Shown: in pieces, positions 1 through 22,549 of the stretch
Position numbering within the stretch: the first letter of the stretch is position 1
Layout of the letters: the number at the start of each line of letters is the position of its first letter
Assembly: GCF_963675165.1 (NCBI RefSeq)
Contig: NC_087393.1
Span: 2,795,502-2,859,501 of the forward strand
DNA from: Halichondria panicea
Lineage: Eukaryota; Porifera; Demospongiae; Suberitida; Halichondriidae
Length of the DNA: 64,000 nucleotides
Direction of reading: 5' to 3'
Made by a program: the position numbers and the translations under genes
Notes under the pieces: generated by a model
Told to the model about the DNA's origin: nothing
Database searches by the model: none
What the model saw: the letters and a program-made list of their open reading frames with translations, nothing else

Positions 1-375
1 ATTATATAGGTCACTCTGTGAATGTGGTTCTGTTGGGAGAAGCACTTTCTAGTATAACTATTTATATCGATTTGGGGATCATGTTCTGTTATCCAAAATA
101 TTATCCAATCCTCAACTCAACAGTCATGTTTATATAAACAATAAGTTGAATGTTATAGAAGAAGGTAGATCTACTTCCTCCTGTTTAATAATTTATCAAT
201 AATTATTATTAAATGGTAGATATTGAAGATGTGTTTGTCTAGATATTTTCTCATCTTTCTTGGTCTGCTGCTAACTGCTTCACTTCTGGGTCAGTCTGCT
301 AATGAAGAGTGTTCTCTGTTTATGGGTGTAATGTTTCCTCCATCATGCACCCTTAGCTGTGCTATAATAGTGTAG
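1..375 (+). pseudogene. Broken duplicate of the GABA-B-like receptor first exon and its upstream sequence
   Basis: This segment is a diverged copy of about 660-1000. The 5' flanking sequence, the ATG at 229, the hydrophobic signal-peptide stretch and the first residues of the mature domain all have counterparts in the exon that starts at 883. The copy stays open from 229 to a TAG at 373-375. After the codons for VMFPP it loses similarity and runs into unrelated sequence, so the ligand-binding part of the exon is missing. It is either a truncated tandem duplicate or the edge of an older receptor cluster lying further left. No splice donor in a useful position was found, so a functional alternative first exon is unlikely but not excluded. 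Confidence 0.7.
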
Positions 376-882
376 TAAAGACCCTTCATCTTTAGTTTGG
401 AACTACCAACTTGCATGACTATGTTTCTAGCTCATTTATCAACCTTTTACCATAGATACTATAAATTACAATGTAATTTATAGTATCTATGCTTTTACCT
501 TACATTTACGTGTTTTTTGTGTGCACTAAGTCTTGGCAAGTTAAAGTTAATGCTCTAGAGTAAAGTATCAATCATTATCAATTACTCTAGTATATGTAAG
601 TTGGTTCTCATATCATCAAGAAGCTGCTTGTCAATTCATGTTGTATGCATAGCTATTGCATATAATTATATAGGCCACTCTATAGCTGTGAATGTGGTTC
701 TGTTGGGAGAAGCACTTTCCAGTATATTTACATCGATTTGGGGATCCTGTTCTGTTATCAACTCAAGGTACATGCAGTCATGTTTACATAAACAATCAGT
801 TGAATGTTATAGAAAAGTATAAGAAGGTACTTCCTCCCTGTTTAATAATTTACCAATAATTATTAAATTGTAGATATTGAAG
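376..882. other. Spacer upstream of the GABA-B-like receptor
   Basis: No coding potential was seen. The last 220 bases (about 660-882) are the better-preserved copy of the duplicated upstream segment, so the receptor promoter and 5' UTR probably lie here. A short inverted repeat (GTTTATAGTATC-like, about 458-490) sits in the left part. No TATA box or initiator could be assigned with confidence. Confidence 0.4.
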
Positions 883-3800
883 ATGTGTTTGTCTGGATAT
901 TTTCTCATCTTTCTTAGTCTGCTGCTAACTGCTTCACTTCTGGGTCAGTCTGCTAATGAAGAGTGTTCTCTGTTTGTGGGTGTAATGTTTCCTCCAACTG
1001 CACCTAACAAGAGTCTGTCCAAAGGATTTACTGGTGTGAGACGTGCCATCGAAATCATCAATAACTCATCCTTGTTGAGTGGCTATAAACTGCACAGTAT
1101 GCATCTGGACACAGAGGTAAGAAAGTATAAAGATGTACACTTGCATAACGTTGACATTATGTACGTGGTAGAATTAGTCTAGTTCTTCACCTCGCCTGAA
1201 AAAATGTTTAAGCAAGAAGCAGAAAAGCTACTCAAATTTATCTCAAGTGTGTACAGAGCCTATGGTCCCACTATATGTACACTGCTTAGGTTTAAATTTC
1301 AAAGGATATAATTATTACTGCAATTAATGTACCATGGGCTAAATCAAAATGGATATATAAGAGGCTTTTTTCTCAGATTTGACTGATACATAAATTACAG
1401 CTACATGTAGATTGTAATTATTTCTTCACTGTAAAACACCACGATTTGGTATGACGTACATTATCATATTTCCAGGGGGGGAATCCCAGGGCTCCCGTAT
1501 GAAACCCTGCTCACTATAAATTATTATTTCAATACGTTTTTAATCAGTGTAACAGAACGCAAGCCTTGAAGCAATTATTTCAACTGGGTACGGGTGAACA
1601 AAAGAGTGTTGCGGTGATTGATGCCGGTTGCTCTACTGCTACTGAAGCGACTGCAGAGATTTCGCACTTGTTTGGATATTCTCAAGTGAGTGATCATTAC
1701 ATCAGTTACAATTTAGAGTGTGCACTAATTGTCAAGTGAGTATAATTATATAGCTGTATGTAACTATGTTATAGTTAGAACATGGGCATGAGGTATCTAT
1801 GTGTTATAGTGTCCCAAAGCTCGAGGGCTTTAGCCCGAGGGATGAGGGACACTATAACCATAGATATCGAATCCACATGTTTTAACTGATTTAGATCCCA
1901 AAACCTATTGGCTACTAGAAATGCACTAGCTTAGCAACAGTCAACCTATATAAACAGCCAACCTATAGCAACTGGATCATTATTCTTTTGAAAACTAATA
2001 TCTGAAGTTGGCATCTCTGTGTCTCTACTAAATCTGTGGTCTCTATATATTCAAGTCAACCCTGTTCCTCCACCTCAGTTGATGGACAAAATTATAGTCC
2101 TAGCTCCACCCACAAAACGGAAACATCCAGCTCCTCCCCCAGTTTTGCAGCAAACAAGCCCAGCACACTTCCCAAGAAACAAGCGGCTCGTACTACTCTC
2201 ACAAAGCGAAAGGAAGACACCTAAGCTATAATTTGCAGCAAACAAGCCCTATACTACTACTCTTGAACAAAGCGAAAGGAACTTTAGGAAGAAGCCAAAG
2301 CTAGAATCCCAGCACTTCCATACATCCAGCCTTGCAGCAAAAAAAGCACAGCACACTGCCGCCCAAAAAACGAGCGTCTCCTACTACTCTCGAACAAAGC
2401 CAAAAAAAGAAACTAGAGCTTCTCTCTTTCATTCTAGTTCTGTTATTATATTACTAGACAAAGCATCTAGCTACAATAATTTTTATGTTATTACATGTGC
2501 ATCTTCTTGTAAATCACAATACAATGTACAATCTTGTAGTTTGTAGCCCAGAGCAATCTATAGTACCGGTACTATAGCTCATAGTTCCCTGCTAAATACA
2601 CTCAAATGGGATCTAAATAATTATAGCCTTGTTCCCAGGCCCATTTTTCTTCTATTGGAACGCTAGCTATATACTGTATATACATGTAGGCCGTATTTTT
2701 CGACTTACGTAGAAAATTTGACATAGGAACAAGGCTACTGTAACGTTATCAGAAACAAACTTTAATAGTGATAGTTCTCTAATAATTATGCTGTAACTAT
2801 GATGCACACGTACGTACTAAGTGTACGTATATTGCTCATGCTATATGAATGAACCACAGATATCTTGCCAGTCATCTTCACCAGTGCTCACGAACCGGGA
2901 TCGGTTTCCTAGGTATTTCCAGCTTTTACCGAGTATTTCTGAGATGGCCCATCTTTTTGCTGAAATTGTGATTGAGTTTCATTGGACTCACGTGGTTGTC
3001 TTTGTTCAAGATACAGTTGTTTACAAAACGGTAGTATAATAATAATATTTTTGGGTGTCAAAGATTTGTCTCTAAATTCGTCTTCTGTATAATTATAGGT
3101 AGCAAATGAGGTCACAACCCTCTTCAATCAGCTTAACATTACTCATACCAGCTACATTATAGCAACTAAGATGGGAATATCGAGCTTGGACCCTCCACCG
3201 TTTGAGGTACTCTGAACTTATGCACACTACTAACTACTTTTATACACATTAATTATACAGAACAGCGATGAAAGGATTTTCATCATTGCCACTGATGAAA
3301 ACGTTGCAGTTGACCTTCTCTGTACTGTATGTTATATCTGCAAACTAAGCATGTCCATGACGCATGTATGCAGGCGTACAGAAAATGGACTCAACCAGTC
3401 CTACGTGTGTTCATCACTCAGTTTTATTCTCGAACTTGGTATGACAACTACAACGACTCCAATTGCCAATTAAAAACAGTTTTACACCTATCGTTTTCTG
3501 TGGCCTATTTTAAGCCAGTTACAGAGGTATGTCGTGTCATAAAGAATAGTGAAGGCAACTGGACTATACAGCCCAGTTATTAATTGGAGTGCACACAATC
3601 TATTTTTAATTTATGCATTCCCATAATTTCAAATACATAGAAAAACAGTTTACAGAGTTTGGCGACTTACTCTATGCCATATAAACTATTATAAGAGGAC
3701 CATTCTATAAGAATAGTTGGTAATGTTAATGACAGTTAATTAAGATCGAGCAATATAGTTAAAATTGAGAATCTGCTTTCAACGATATGCCTATAGGATT

Positions 3801-6303
3801 GTATTGGGTACTCTGTAAGATGTCGGTTCCTATATTTAATTGTTTCAGCATGCAGGATCACACTAAAGATACTAATCCCTATAAGTTTGGACCCTTATAC
3901 TTAAAACACTTTGATATACATAACGTACACTGCATCTATCAGGCAATGTTTGCAAAATGCAGGATAAGTATGATCCTTATTGCTACGATGCCACACTATT
4001 CCTGGCAACTGCTCTGAATCAATTACTGAGTGAGTCCTTTCATATACAGTTTCATAGCAATTGACCATTATTTTTGTAGACAAACGTGTATGGGAGTCCA
4101 ACTGCTCTCAAACTGAAGGAGGGGCTGTACTCGGTCTGGATAATGTCTTTAGAACATTACAAAATCTTAGTGACCAAACGATTACTTTTGGTGAAACAGT
4201 GAGTTTGTAATTGTCACGATACATACAATCTGCCTCTAACTTGCTGGCCTCGTTCCTCACAAGCACTGATGATTGTGGAACACTATAATTATGTACACAA
4301 CTTGCAGGGAGAAGTGACGTTTAATGAGTTTGGTGTGAGAACAATAAAAACCACACCTGTATTTCAGTTTAGATACACTCAGCCTGAAGGTTAGAATAAT
4401 CATGCGCCCTCATTTGACATAACTCTGCATGTATTGTTGGACAGGTGTGCAGGAAAAGAGCTTGGAACTTGTCAACTTTGGCTTATTTAACAAAAGTGAA
4501 ATAACAAACTACATTCTTGTCTATAATGATAATGAAAGCAACGTAACAGTGTTCCCTGGTGGGCATATGTCCTGTAAATGCTAGTGTTTGTTGTTATTTT
4601 CAATTGATGCAGATGGTATTCCATATGATGGCAAGGTAGTAACCATTGTGACTACTTTATTTCTTCCTGTAACCGTTGGTTTTGGTATCCTGGCCAGTGC
4701 CGGTATTATTTTTGCATTTTCTTGCCTTATCTTCAACTTTAAGTTTCGAAATCATAAGTAAGTTACTTTTTAATGTGCTTAGTGTGCAGTAATAAGTTGT
4801 TCTTATTTTCAGAGTTGTTCGACTAACTAGTCCAACGCTGAACTACTTCATTATCACTGGCGCTGCGCTCTTTTACATTGATGTGTATTTCTTCACGCTT
4901 CCAACTTACAAAGAAGAAGATGTTCGTTTGACTTGTAATGCTGAAACGTGGTTTACTGTTGTTGCTTACACACTTTGCTTTGGGACAATAATGGCCAAAA
5001 TGTTTCGAGTTTGGCTTATCTTCAGAAACCCAAAGCCAAAAATGAGACTGGTATGCCAAAATTCATAAGTGTAATTAGCATAATTATACCGGTAGTCACG
5101 CTTTACCCAAATCTTCCCAGGGCCATTGAATTCGAGGTCTTTGTCCCAGCCGTAATGTAAATACTTGCATGGTTATACAACAAAGCGACTAGTATTAATG
5201 TTTTTGGGTGACTAACAAATTGTAAGGATGTGTGCATTGGTTCGCTTATGATGTGTTGTGATTAACCCGGCTCTGCTGTAATACACATGAATATAGAGTG
5301 CAATTTGACACTTCTCACCTTCTACTGCAATCACATGTAGGTAATCAGTGATTGGTGGTTAATAGCTGCAGTGATGGCACTACTAGGAGTGGATCTTATA
5401 ATCCTGACTGTGTTCACCATCATTGAGCAGGCTGGAATTGGAGGAGAACTTATTAGACTGACCAAGAGTCTAGAACATACACAAGATGAGGTGGATTTAG
5501 TATAGTAATGGCATGTATACCAAAACAGTACAGTTTTACTTTTCCTCTTGTCCCTATCATATAATAATAATAATAATTATCGTATAATAATAATATCCAG
5601 GATGGAGTAGTACGTGTTCAATATCTTCGCTACTATTGCGACTCGAAGCCTCATGACATCGTGTCTGGATTTTTCTATGCCTTTAAGGGACTACTTCAAG
5701 TGGTTGCTTTAGTGTTGGCCTTCATGACTCGCAAAGTGAAAGTGAAAGGTCTTGATGATGCCAAATACATTGCTGCCATTATCTATATCACAAGTATCAT
5801 AATCGGTGTGCTAACAGTTATTGAGTACAGCCTTGATGACTACATCAATGCGTATGCATCAATTTTCGCTACTGGGCTATCTCTTATTCCAACGTGCGTT
5901 CTGCTTTTGGTCTTTGTACCCACAGTGAGTAGTAAATTAATTGTTTTATGTATGTTCAGGCTGATTTTATTGCAGATGATTCGACTGTACAAAGACCCCA
6001 AAGGAGAAAATGTGTTTGCTGCTCCTCACACCATTTCCACGGTTGGTGATGATCAAGCTATTCTCACTCTGAGGACCAGAGTGAGAGAGCTGGAAAATCT
6101 CTTACTATCAACGGTTCCTGAGGTGTGTCCATAATTCTAAACTGGTTTAATTATAGCAAAGCATTATGATGATCATAATAATTACTATTGTAGGCATTTT
6201 CGAACACCATTACTATTTTCATAGCCCTTATTATTAATTTTCCAACATAATACTGCAGGACAAAAACAACCCCCAGAACAAGTTAACTCAACTTGAGCAC
6301 TAG
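883..6303 (+). CDS. GABA-B-type metabotropic receptor (class C GPCR)
   Basis: Sixteen exons join in phase into 766 aa: 883-1116, 1548-1685, 2860-3030, 3099-3206, 3261-3326, 3374-3526, 3963-4029, 4080-4198, 4308-4389, 4445-4558, 4613-4757, 4813-5050, 5341-5490, 5601-5924, 5976-6122, 6259-6303. The ATG at 883 opens a hydrophobic signal peptide. Exons 1-10 encode an extracellular ANF-receptor-type Venus flytrap (SSSPVLTNRDRFPRYFQLLP is the family's hinge-side motif). Exons 11-14 encode seven membrane helices, with typical GABA-B features such as NAETWFTVVAYTLCFGTIMA and AFKGLL in helices 3 and 5. There is no cysteine-rich domain between flytrap and helices, which separates it from mGluR. The tail carries a short leucine-rich coiled-coil piece (LRTRVRELENLL) like that used by GABA-B subunits to dimerise. 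The ligand cannot be read from sequence; sponge receptors of this type may bind GABA, glutamate or other small organic ligands. A flytrap exon between 3526 and 3963 could have been missed, although phase is kept without one. Confidence 0.93.
1791..1871. repeat. Hairpin-type inverted repeat in receptor intron 2
   Basis: The arms GTTATAGTGTCCC and GGGACACTATAAC, with flanking TATCTATG and CATAGATA, fold onto each other around a short GC-rich loop (CTCGAGGGC/GCCCGAGGG). This looks like a small palindromic DNA-transposon remnant. No target duplication was resolved. Confidence 0.6.
2145..2410 (+). repeat. Imperfect tandem repeat, three copies, in receptor intron 2
   Basis: Three diverged copies of a unit of about 90 bases begin with AGCAAACAAGCCC-like sequence (near 2151, 2237 and 2336). 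Each runs through a CTACTACTCT segment to an ACAAAGC(G/C)AAA end. The first copy has a 60-70 aa open frame rich in Ser, Lys and Pro, but the frame is not kept in the other two. I treat it as non-coding repeat. Confidence 0.55.
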
Positions 6304-7028
6304 CTAGGGTAACAACTCATAAACAAACCTTTCATGTACATGTATATACTGCTAGACTGTAGTCTGTGTGATTTTGTGCAAGTAGTTGGTTGGAAAATTC
6401 TTCATAAACTGTAAACATTGTAATTAATGTATGGATTACTATACTTCAAGTGTATTTTGTATTTGTTGGTGAACGTTCGTTGCAGCTTTTTTTTTAGCTT
6501 TTTTTTCATATTAAATGGAATATTTAGGTACGATAACAGTTTGGAATTTTCTTTTAAAAAAACCTTGTTCTTGGTTTCCATGGTGTGGAGAAAGATGTAG
6601 GAGATCAGATAACATTTTGAACCCCTCCCACTTAACATCCACACTTTTTGTTACTAGATGGGCGTTTCTTTGCATTGATTTGCTATAAGAGGACTTTGTA
6701 TGGATTATTGGCAAAGTCAGCATGCTTTCTGACAAATGGAAGCACTACAATCAGCTGGCTGCGATACAGAATATCTCGTGCATATAACTTATTTTTTATC
6801 ACAGTCCCTCTGCCATTCACTATAATTATTATGTCAATACTGTTTGAAAAGAATTGGAACAAAAATTAAAATTCTGAGAGTTCTAGTGAGTTTGCACGCA
6901 TGCGCTGGTATGCAAAAGAGGGCGGCGAATTCACTGTTGGTTTTCTGGTTTTCTGCCAGGGACACAGTTTTTTCTACTCCCTCCGATCCCTGGCCTTTAG
7001 TTATTAAGTTATTCACCCTGTGGGAACC
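6304..7028. other. Short head-to-tail spacer between the GABA-B-like receptor and DHX16
   Basis: No supported gene. The spacer must hold the receptor 3' UTR and terminator and the DHX16 promoter and 5' UTR. The 250 bases before the DHX16 ATG are less AT-rich than the rest. Open frames crossing this stretch show no family resemblance. Confidence 0.4.
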
Positions 7029-19120
<12,092 letters not shown>

Positions 19121-19380
19121 ATTTTGTTTTCTATTTGAAGTTGCTATGATTGCATTTTCTAACTGTAACATAATCTTCAATGTAAATTTGCTGCGTGCGT
19201 TCTGTTTAATTTAAGGGGACGCAATAACGCCATAATTATGTATAATATTCAAATGACAATCACTCAGTGTAATAATAATATTAAATACATACGAAAAAGT
19301 TGCCGTGTGAACCAAAACGTGTGGAAACAAGAGAGTGGGAGAGAGCTATAATTATTACTGCTTTCTACTGCTCTCATGCA

Positions 19381-19711
19381 CTCTCTTGTTTCCATCACAA
19401 CACAATTAAATGTGATATGTGCCAAACCATAGATAAAACTGTGGCACAGTTTACTCTTACATGATCAGATATTGTTCATACCAAATTGTTCACTTGCCCA
19501 GCTTAAAACTTGTACTGTACCAGTATAATCTAATTATGGTGTACTGCTCTCTTGTTTCCATCACAACACAATTCAATGTGGTATGTGCCAAACCATAGAT
19601 AAAACTGTGGCGCAGTTTACTCTTACATTATCAAATATGGTTCATACCAAATTGTTCACTTGCCCAGCTTAAAACTTGTACTGTACCAGTTAATCTAATT
19701 ATGGTGTACTG
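19381..19711. repeat. 166-base direct duplication
   Basis: Two adjacent copies (19381-19546 and 19547-19711) begin CTCTCTTGTTTCCATCACAA and end near TTATGGTGTACTG, with only a few differences. The sequence just before (about 19322) carries the inverse GGAAACAAGAGAGTG. The pair may therefore sit inside a larger inverted-repeat element. Confidence 0.85.
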
Positions 19712-20040
19712 TTGCAGTGCATGTCACAGAGAGAAAGCATAACAATAACATTCCCATTTGACCTCTGTTTAACTGTATAATTATGTAGGCTATTGACGAA
19801 AGAGTCTCTCCCGCTTGCTTGTTTCCGTACTTCTTTTTAGTGACCCTAGCAACTTTCACATTGCAATGGTTAGTTCAATACATGCATGCTTGTTCTGATT
19901 GTATACAGTAGTCGTTGCAATTGACTATAGTGTCTGTATAGCCCCTGTCAGAGCCTCTGTGATATTATAGTAGAGTGATAGTGTCAAATTACAGTTCAAT
20001 GAGGGTGTGTTTTCATGCATAATTATCATGATATAGTTAT

Positions 20041-20125
20041 TGTCCACTACATCAGAATTTATGGCAGTAAACCTACGAGGGCGAGGCCAAGAATGGTGGG
20101 TTTACTTTCCCAAATGTAGTGGACA
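20041..20125. repeat. Short inverted repeat
   Basis: TGTCCACTACAT at 20041 pairs with ATGTAGTGGACA ending at 20125. A second inner pair (GTAAACC with GGTTTAC) supports a two-step hairpin or a small MITE. Confidence 0.55.
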
Positions 20126-20351
20126 GTAAGTGTTATACCCTGAAAATGCTTGCTACCTTGATCACCTTGGATACAAGTAGCTCAAAAACTACCGAAAACC
20201 AATGATCTATAATAATAGATCTAGATCTTTATAAAATGGAAGCTTGGAGGCTATTCAAATAGACAATAGACCCACACTCCATCCCCATTCACTAATTGGC
20301 AAACAATGGACAGCTGTAAACAACAATGCCAGAGTCCTATAGTCTGCATGC

Positions 20352-20607
20352 TGATCACCACAAATTGATATAGGAAGCTCCTGTATAACCATGCACATAC
20401 CTTCCACACACATTTTGATCACCACAAATTGATATAGGAAGCTCCTGTATAACCATGCACATACCTTCCACACACATTTTGATCACCACAAATTGATATA
20501 GGAAGCTCCTGTATAACCGTGCACATACCTTCCACACACATTTTGATCACCACAAATTGATATAGGAAGCTCCTGTATAACCATGCACATACCTTCCACA
20601 CACATTT
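20352..20607. repeat. 64-base tandem repeat, four copies
   Basis: Units start at 20352, 20416, 20480 and 20544 with TGATCACCACAAATTGATAT and are nearly identical (one C/T change in copy 3). A partial fifth copy and a variant follow. Minus-strand open frames across it exist only because 64 bases cycle through the frames. This is a minisatellite, probably variable in copy number. Confidence 0.95.
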
Positions 20608-21373
20608 TTATCTGCTGATCACCACAAACAGGTGTTGTGCTGGAAGGAAGCTCAAGTGGTGCGGGCTGCATGCTGATCATTAGCCTGATCCCAGGCCTCT
20701 CTTCCTTTTTGAGGCCTTGTGAAGGAGGCTAGCTGATCATGTGCTGCATAGAAATAGAATTAAGAAACCATTCTGTTATTTATAATTTATATTCAAATGG
20801 TGCTGTATTATCTCTAAAACAGTCCTTTGAACCCAGGGAAAATATGTTATGTGATGCTCCTTGCCAATTATAACCATTATTTGTCTCATGCAATATACGT
20901 GTACAATCAAAATCTATCTCTGTATAGCGCATAAACTTTGGCGACGAATTAAGGCGAATCAAGCTAGGTGAGGGTTACCACATTAATTTATTATAATATT
21001 ATATATTAAGATACAATATCTCATATGCGTGATCAATTAACGCCATATGAATATATGCAGCATAATTATGTTTATCAGTTTACTCATTTACCAAATAATT
21101 ATTATGCTCGTCAAATTTTTACTGTAGTCTACTATATTATTATGTGTGGAAATTATTAATTAATTAAATCGATTTTCAAGTCTGCATGGTTTTCCAAACG
21201 ATTTCACAGCACTGAATCTCTCAGCAGATTTTCCAAAGGTAACAAGGAAGAGCCCTTTAGACATGGACTATAATTATATATAGATGGGACCAATAATCGA
21301 GCTTTTTCAATGACCAGAATGAATGGTGGCTTCGTCGAAGTCCATGCACCATTTTTTCTGGATATTATGATAT

Positions 21374-21493
21374 TATCCTATGGATACTGAGGATTATCAC
21401 GAGTCTGTGCCAGTAACTGCACGAGTGCCTGCAAGGCACGAGTGACAGTTACTAGGCACGGACGAGTGATAATCATCAGTATCCATGGGATAA
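21374..21493. repeat. Long imperfect hairpin
   Basis: The left arm TATCCTATGGATACTGAGGA, with GATTATCAC and CAGTAACTG, pairs with the right arm CAGTTACTAGGCACGGACGA, with GTGATAATC and CAGTATCCATGGGATA. Around the centre GCACGAGTGCC... repeats. It may be one terminus of an old foldback element that continues to the right. Confidence 0.7.
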
Positions 21494-21517
21494 TGCATTT
21501 ATTGCTTGGCAACCAAA

Positions 21518-21691
21518 ATGCAGGTTGAATCTGCGCATGCGCAACATGCGGTTGCTTTATCAACCAGAAGAATGCGTAGCAACAAAATTGAGTTCTCCCA
21601 GTTGAAGACAAGTTTAAGAGAAAGAAAACAGCTAGTTAGACAAAGAAATAAGACTCTAGAACACCAAGAGAGCTTGCAGAAGGCTACTTAA
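21518..21691 (+). CDS. Doubtful small ORF (57 aa) in repeat-derived sequence
   Basis: From an ATG at 21518 the frame stays open for 57 residues, basic and glutamine-rich (LRERKQLVRQRNKTLEHQE), suggesting a short coiled coil. It lies directly behind the hairpin at 21374-21493 in sequence without other gene signals. It could be a remnant of an element-encoded protein or chance. No family recognised. Confidence 0.15.
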   Translation: MQVESAHAQHAVALSTRRMRSNKIEFSQLKTSLRERKQLVRQRNKTLEHQESLQKAT

Positions 21692-22549
21692 AGATTTTGT
21701 AGAAAACAGACAAGAAAAAAAGACAAGAAAAACGTTGACAACCAGCAACCCGTTTTGAAAATGGATAGTTCTGAAGGATAAACACCATGTGCTTGCTTTC
21801 TATCATGCTCCAGTGTATCAGAAGAGGAAACATGCACCGCTGTAACTGAAGAAAAGTGTGACAACCGTTTTTGAAGCCAAAACGACTTTATACAAGCCTG
21901 AATATATGGTGGTGCAGTACACTTCTACATGTGCAATACTCTGCTCAAAGCACCCACTCCCAACACTGATGCCTGTTTGATGCATTACATATGAACACTG
22001 ACAACCTCCTGACCCTCAGCTTCACTGCAAAAAGAGCACAAAAGTGATACAGAGCATCAGAAAACAAGAAAAGAGACTGATAAACATTGCAATGCATGAT
22101 TATAAGTGTGTAAACTATGTTTTTCTTGTTCTCTCACTGCTGAAAACGTTTTATTCCAAATAATAATCACTTCCTAGTGTGCAATAACAAGTGTGCAATA
22201 ATACTTCCGGGTGTGCAATATGGGAAAATATCTGCACAGTCGGTGATGAGTCGCTTCCTGTGCAATTTGAATGTAAAACGCTGATGTCAGCACTTATTAA
22301 AAAGCAATAAATAAGTATATAGATTTAGGTACATGTATAATGTGTATAGATATGTACACATTATAATTATACATGCATGTACCTAAGCTTGTAGGATCCA
22401 TAATAATTATGTATGTCACATTTTAATGATGTCACAGAGTTTAATCCAGGAAGCATTCTACCTATCTACCTGTGGATCTCTACCACAGTAAAACACATGA
22501 GCAGAACCAACTTTAGACACTTATTGTTCTGAAAAATACTGGCCTTAAA

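Larger units (their letters stand above)
19121..22549. other. Repeat-rich spacer between DHX16 and the peroxidase-GRE gene
   Basis: This 3.4-kb stretch holds no convincing gene. It contains a 166-base direct duplication, a short inverted repeat, a four-copy 64-base satellite, a long hairpin and a degraded unknown element, each listed separately. The last 250 bases before the ATG at 22550 should hold the promoter and 5' UTR of the fusion gene; no core element was recognisable. Confidence 0.6.

Noticed and set aside
20352-20607. Regular direct repeats resembling a CRISPR array
   Set aside because: The 64-base units abut with no unique spacers, the flanking genes are spliced eukaryotic genes, and no cas-like gene is present.
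20255-20680. Minus-strand repeat peptides (VCAWLYRSFLYQF type)
   Set aside because: They are produced by the 64-base satellite passing through all frames, with no start or splice context.
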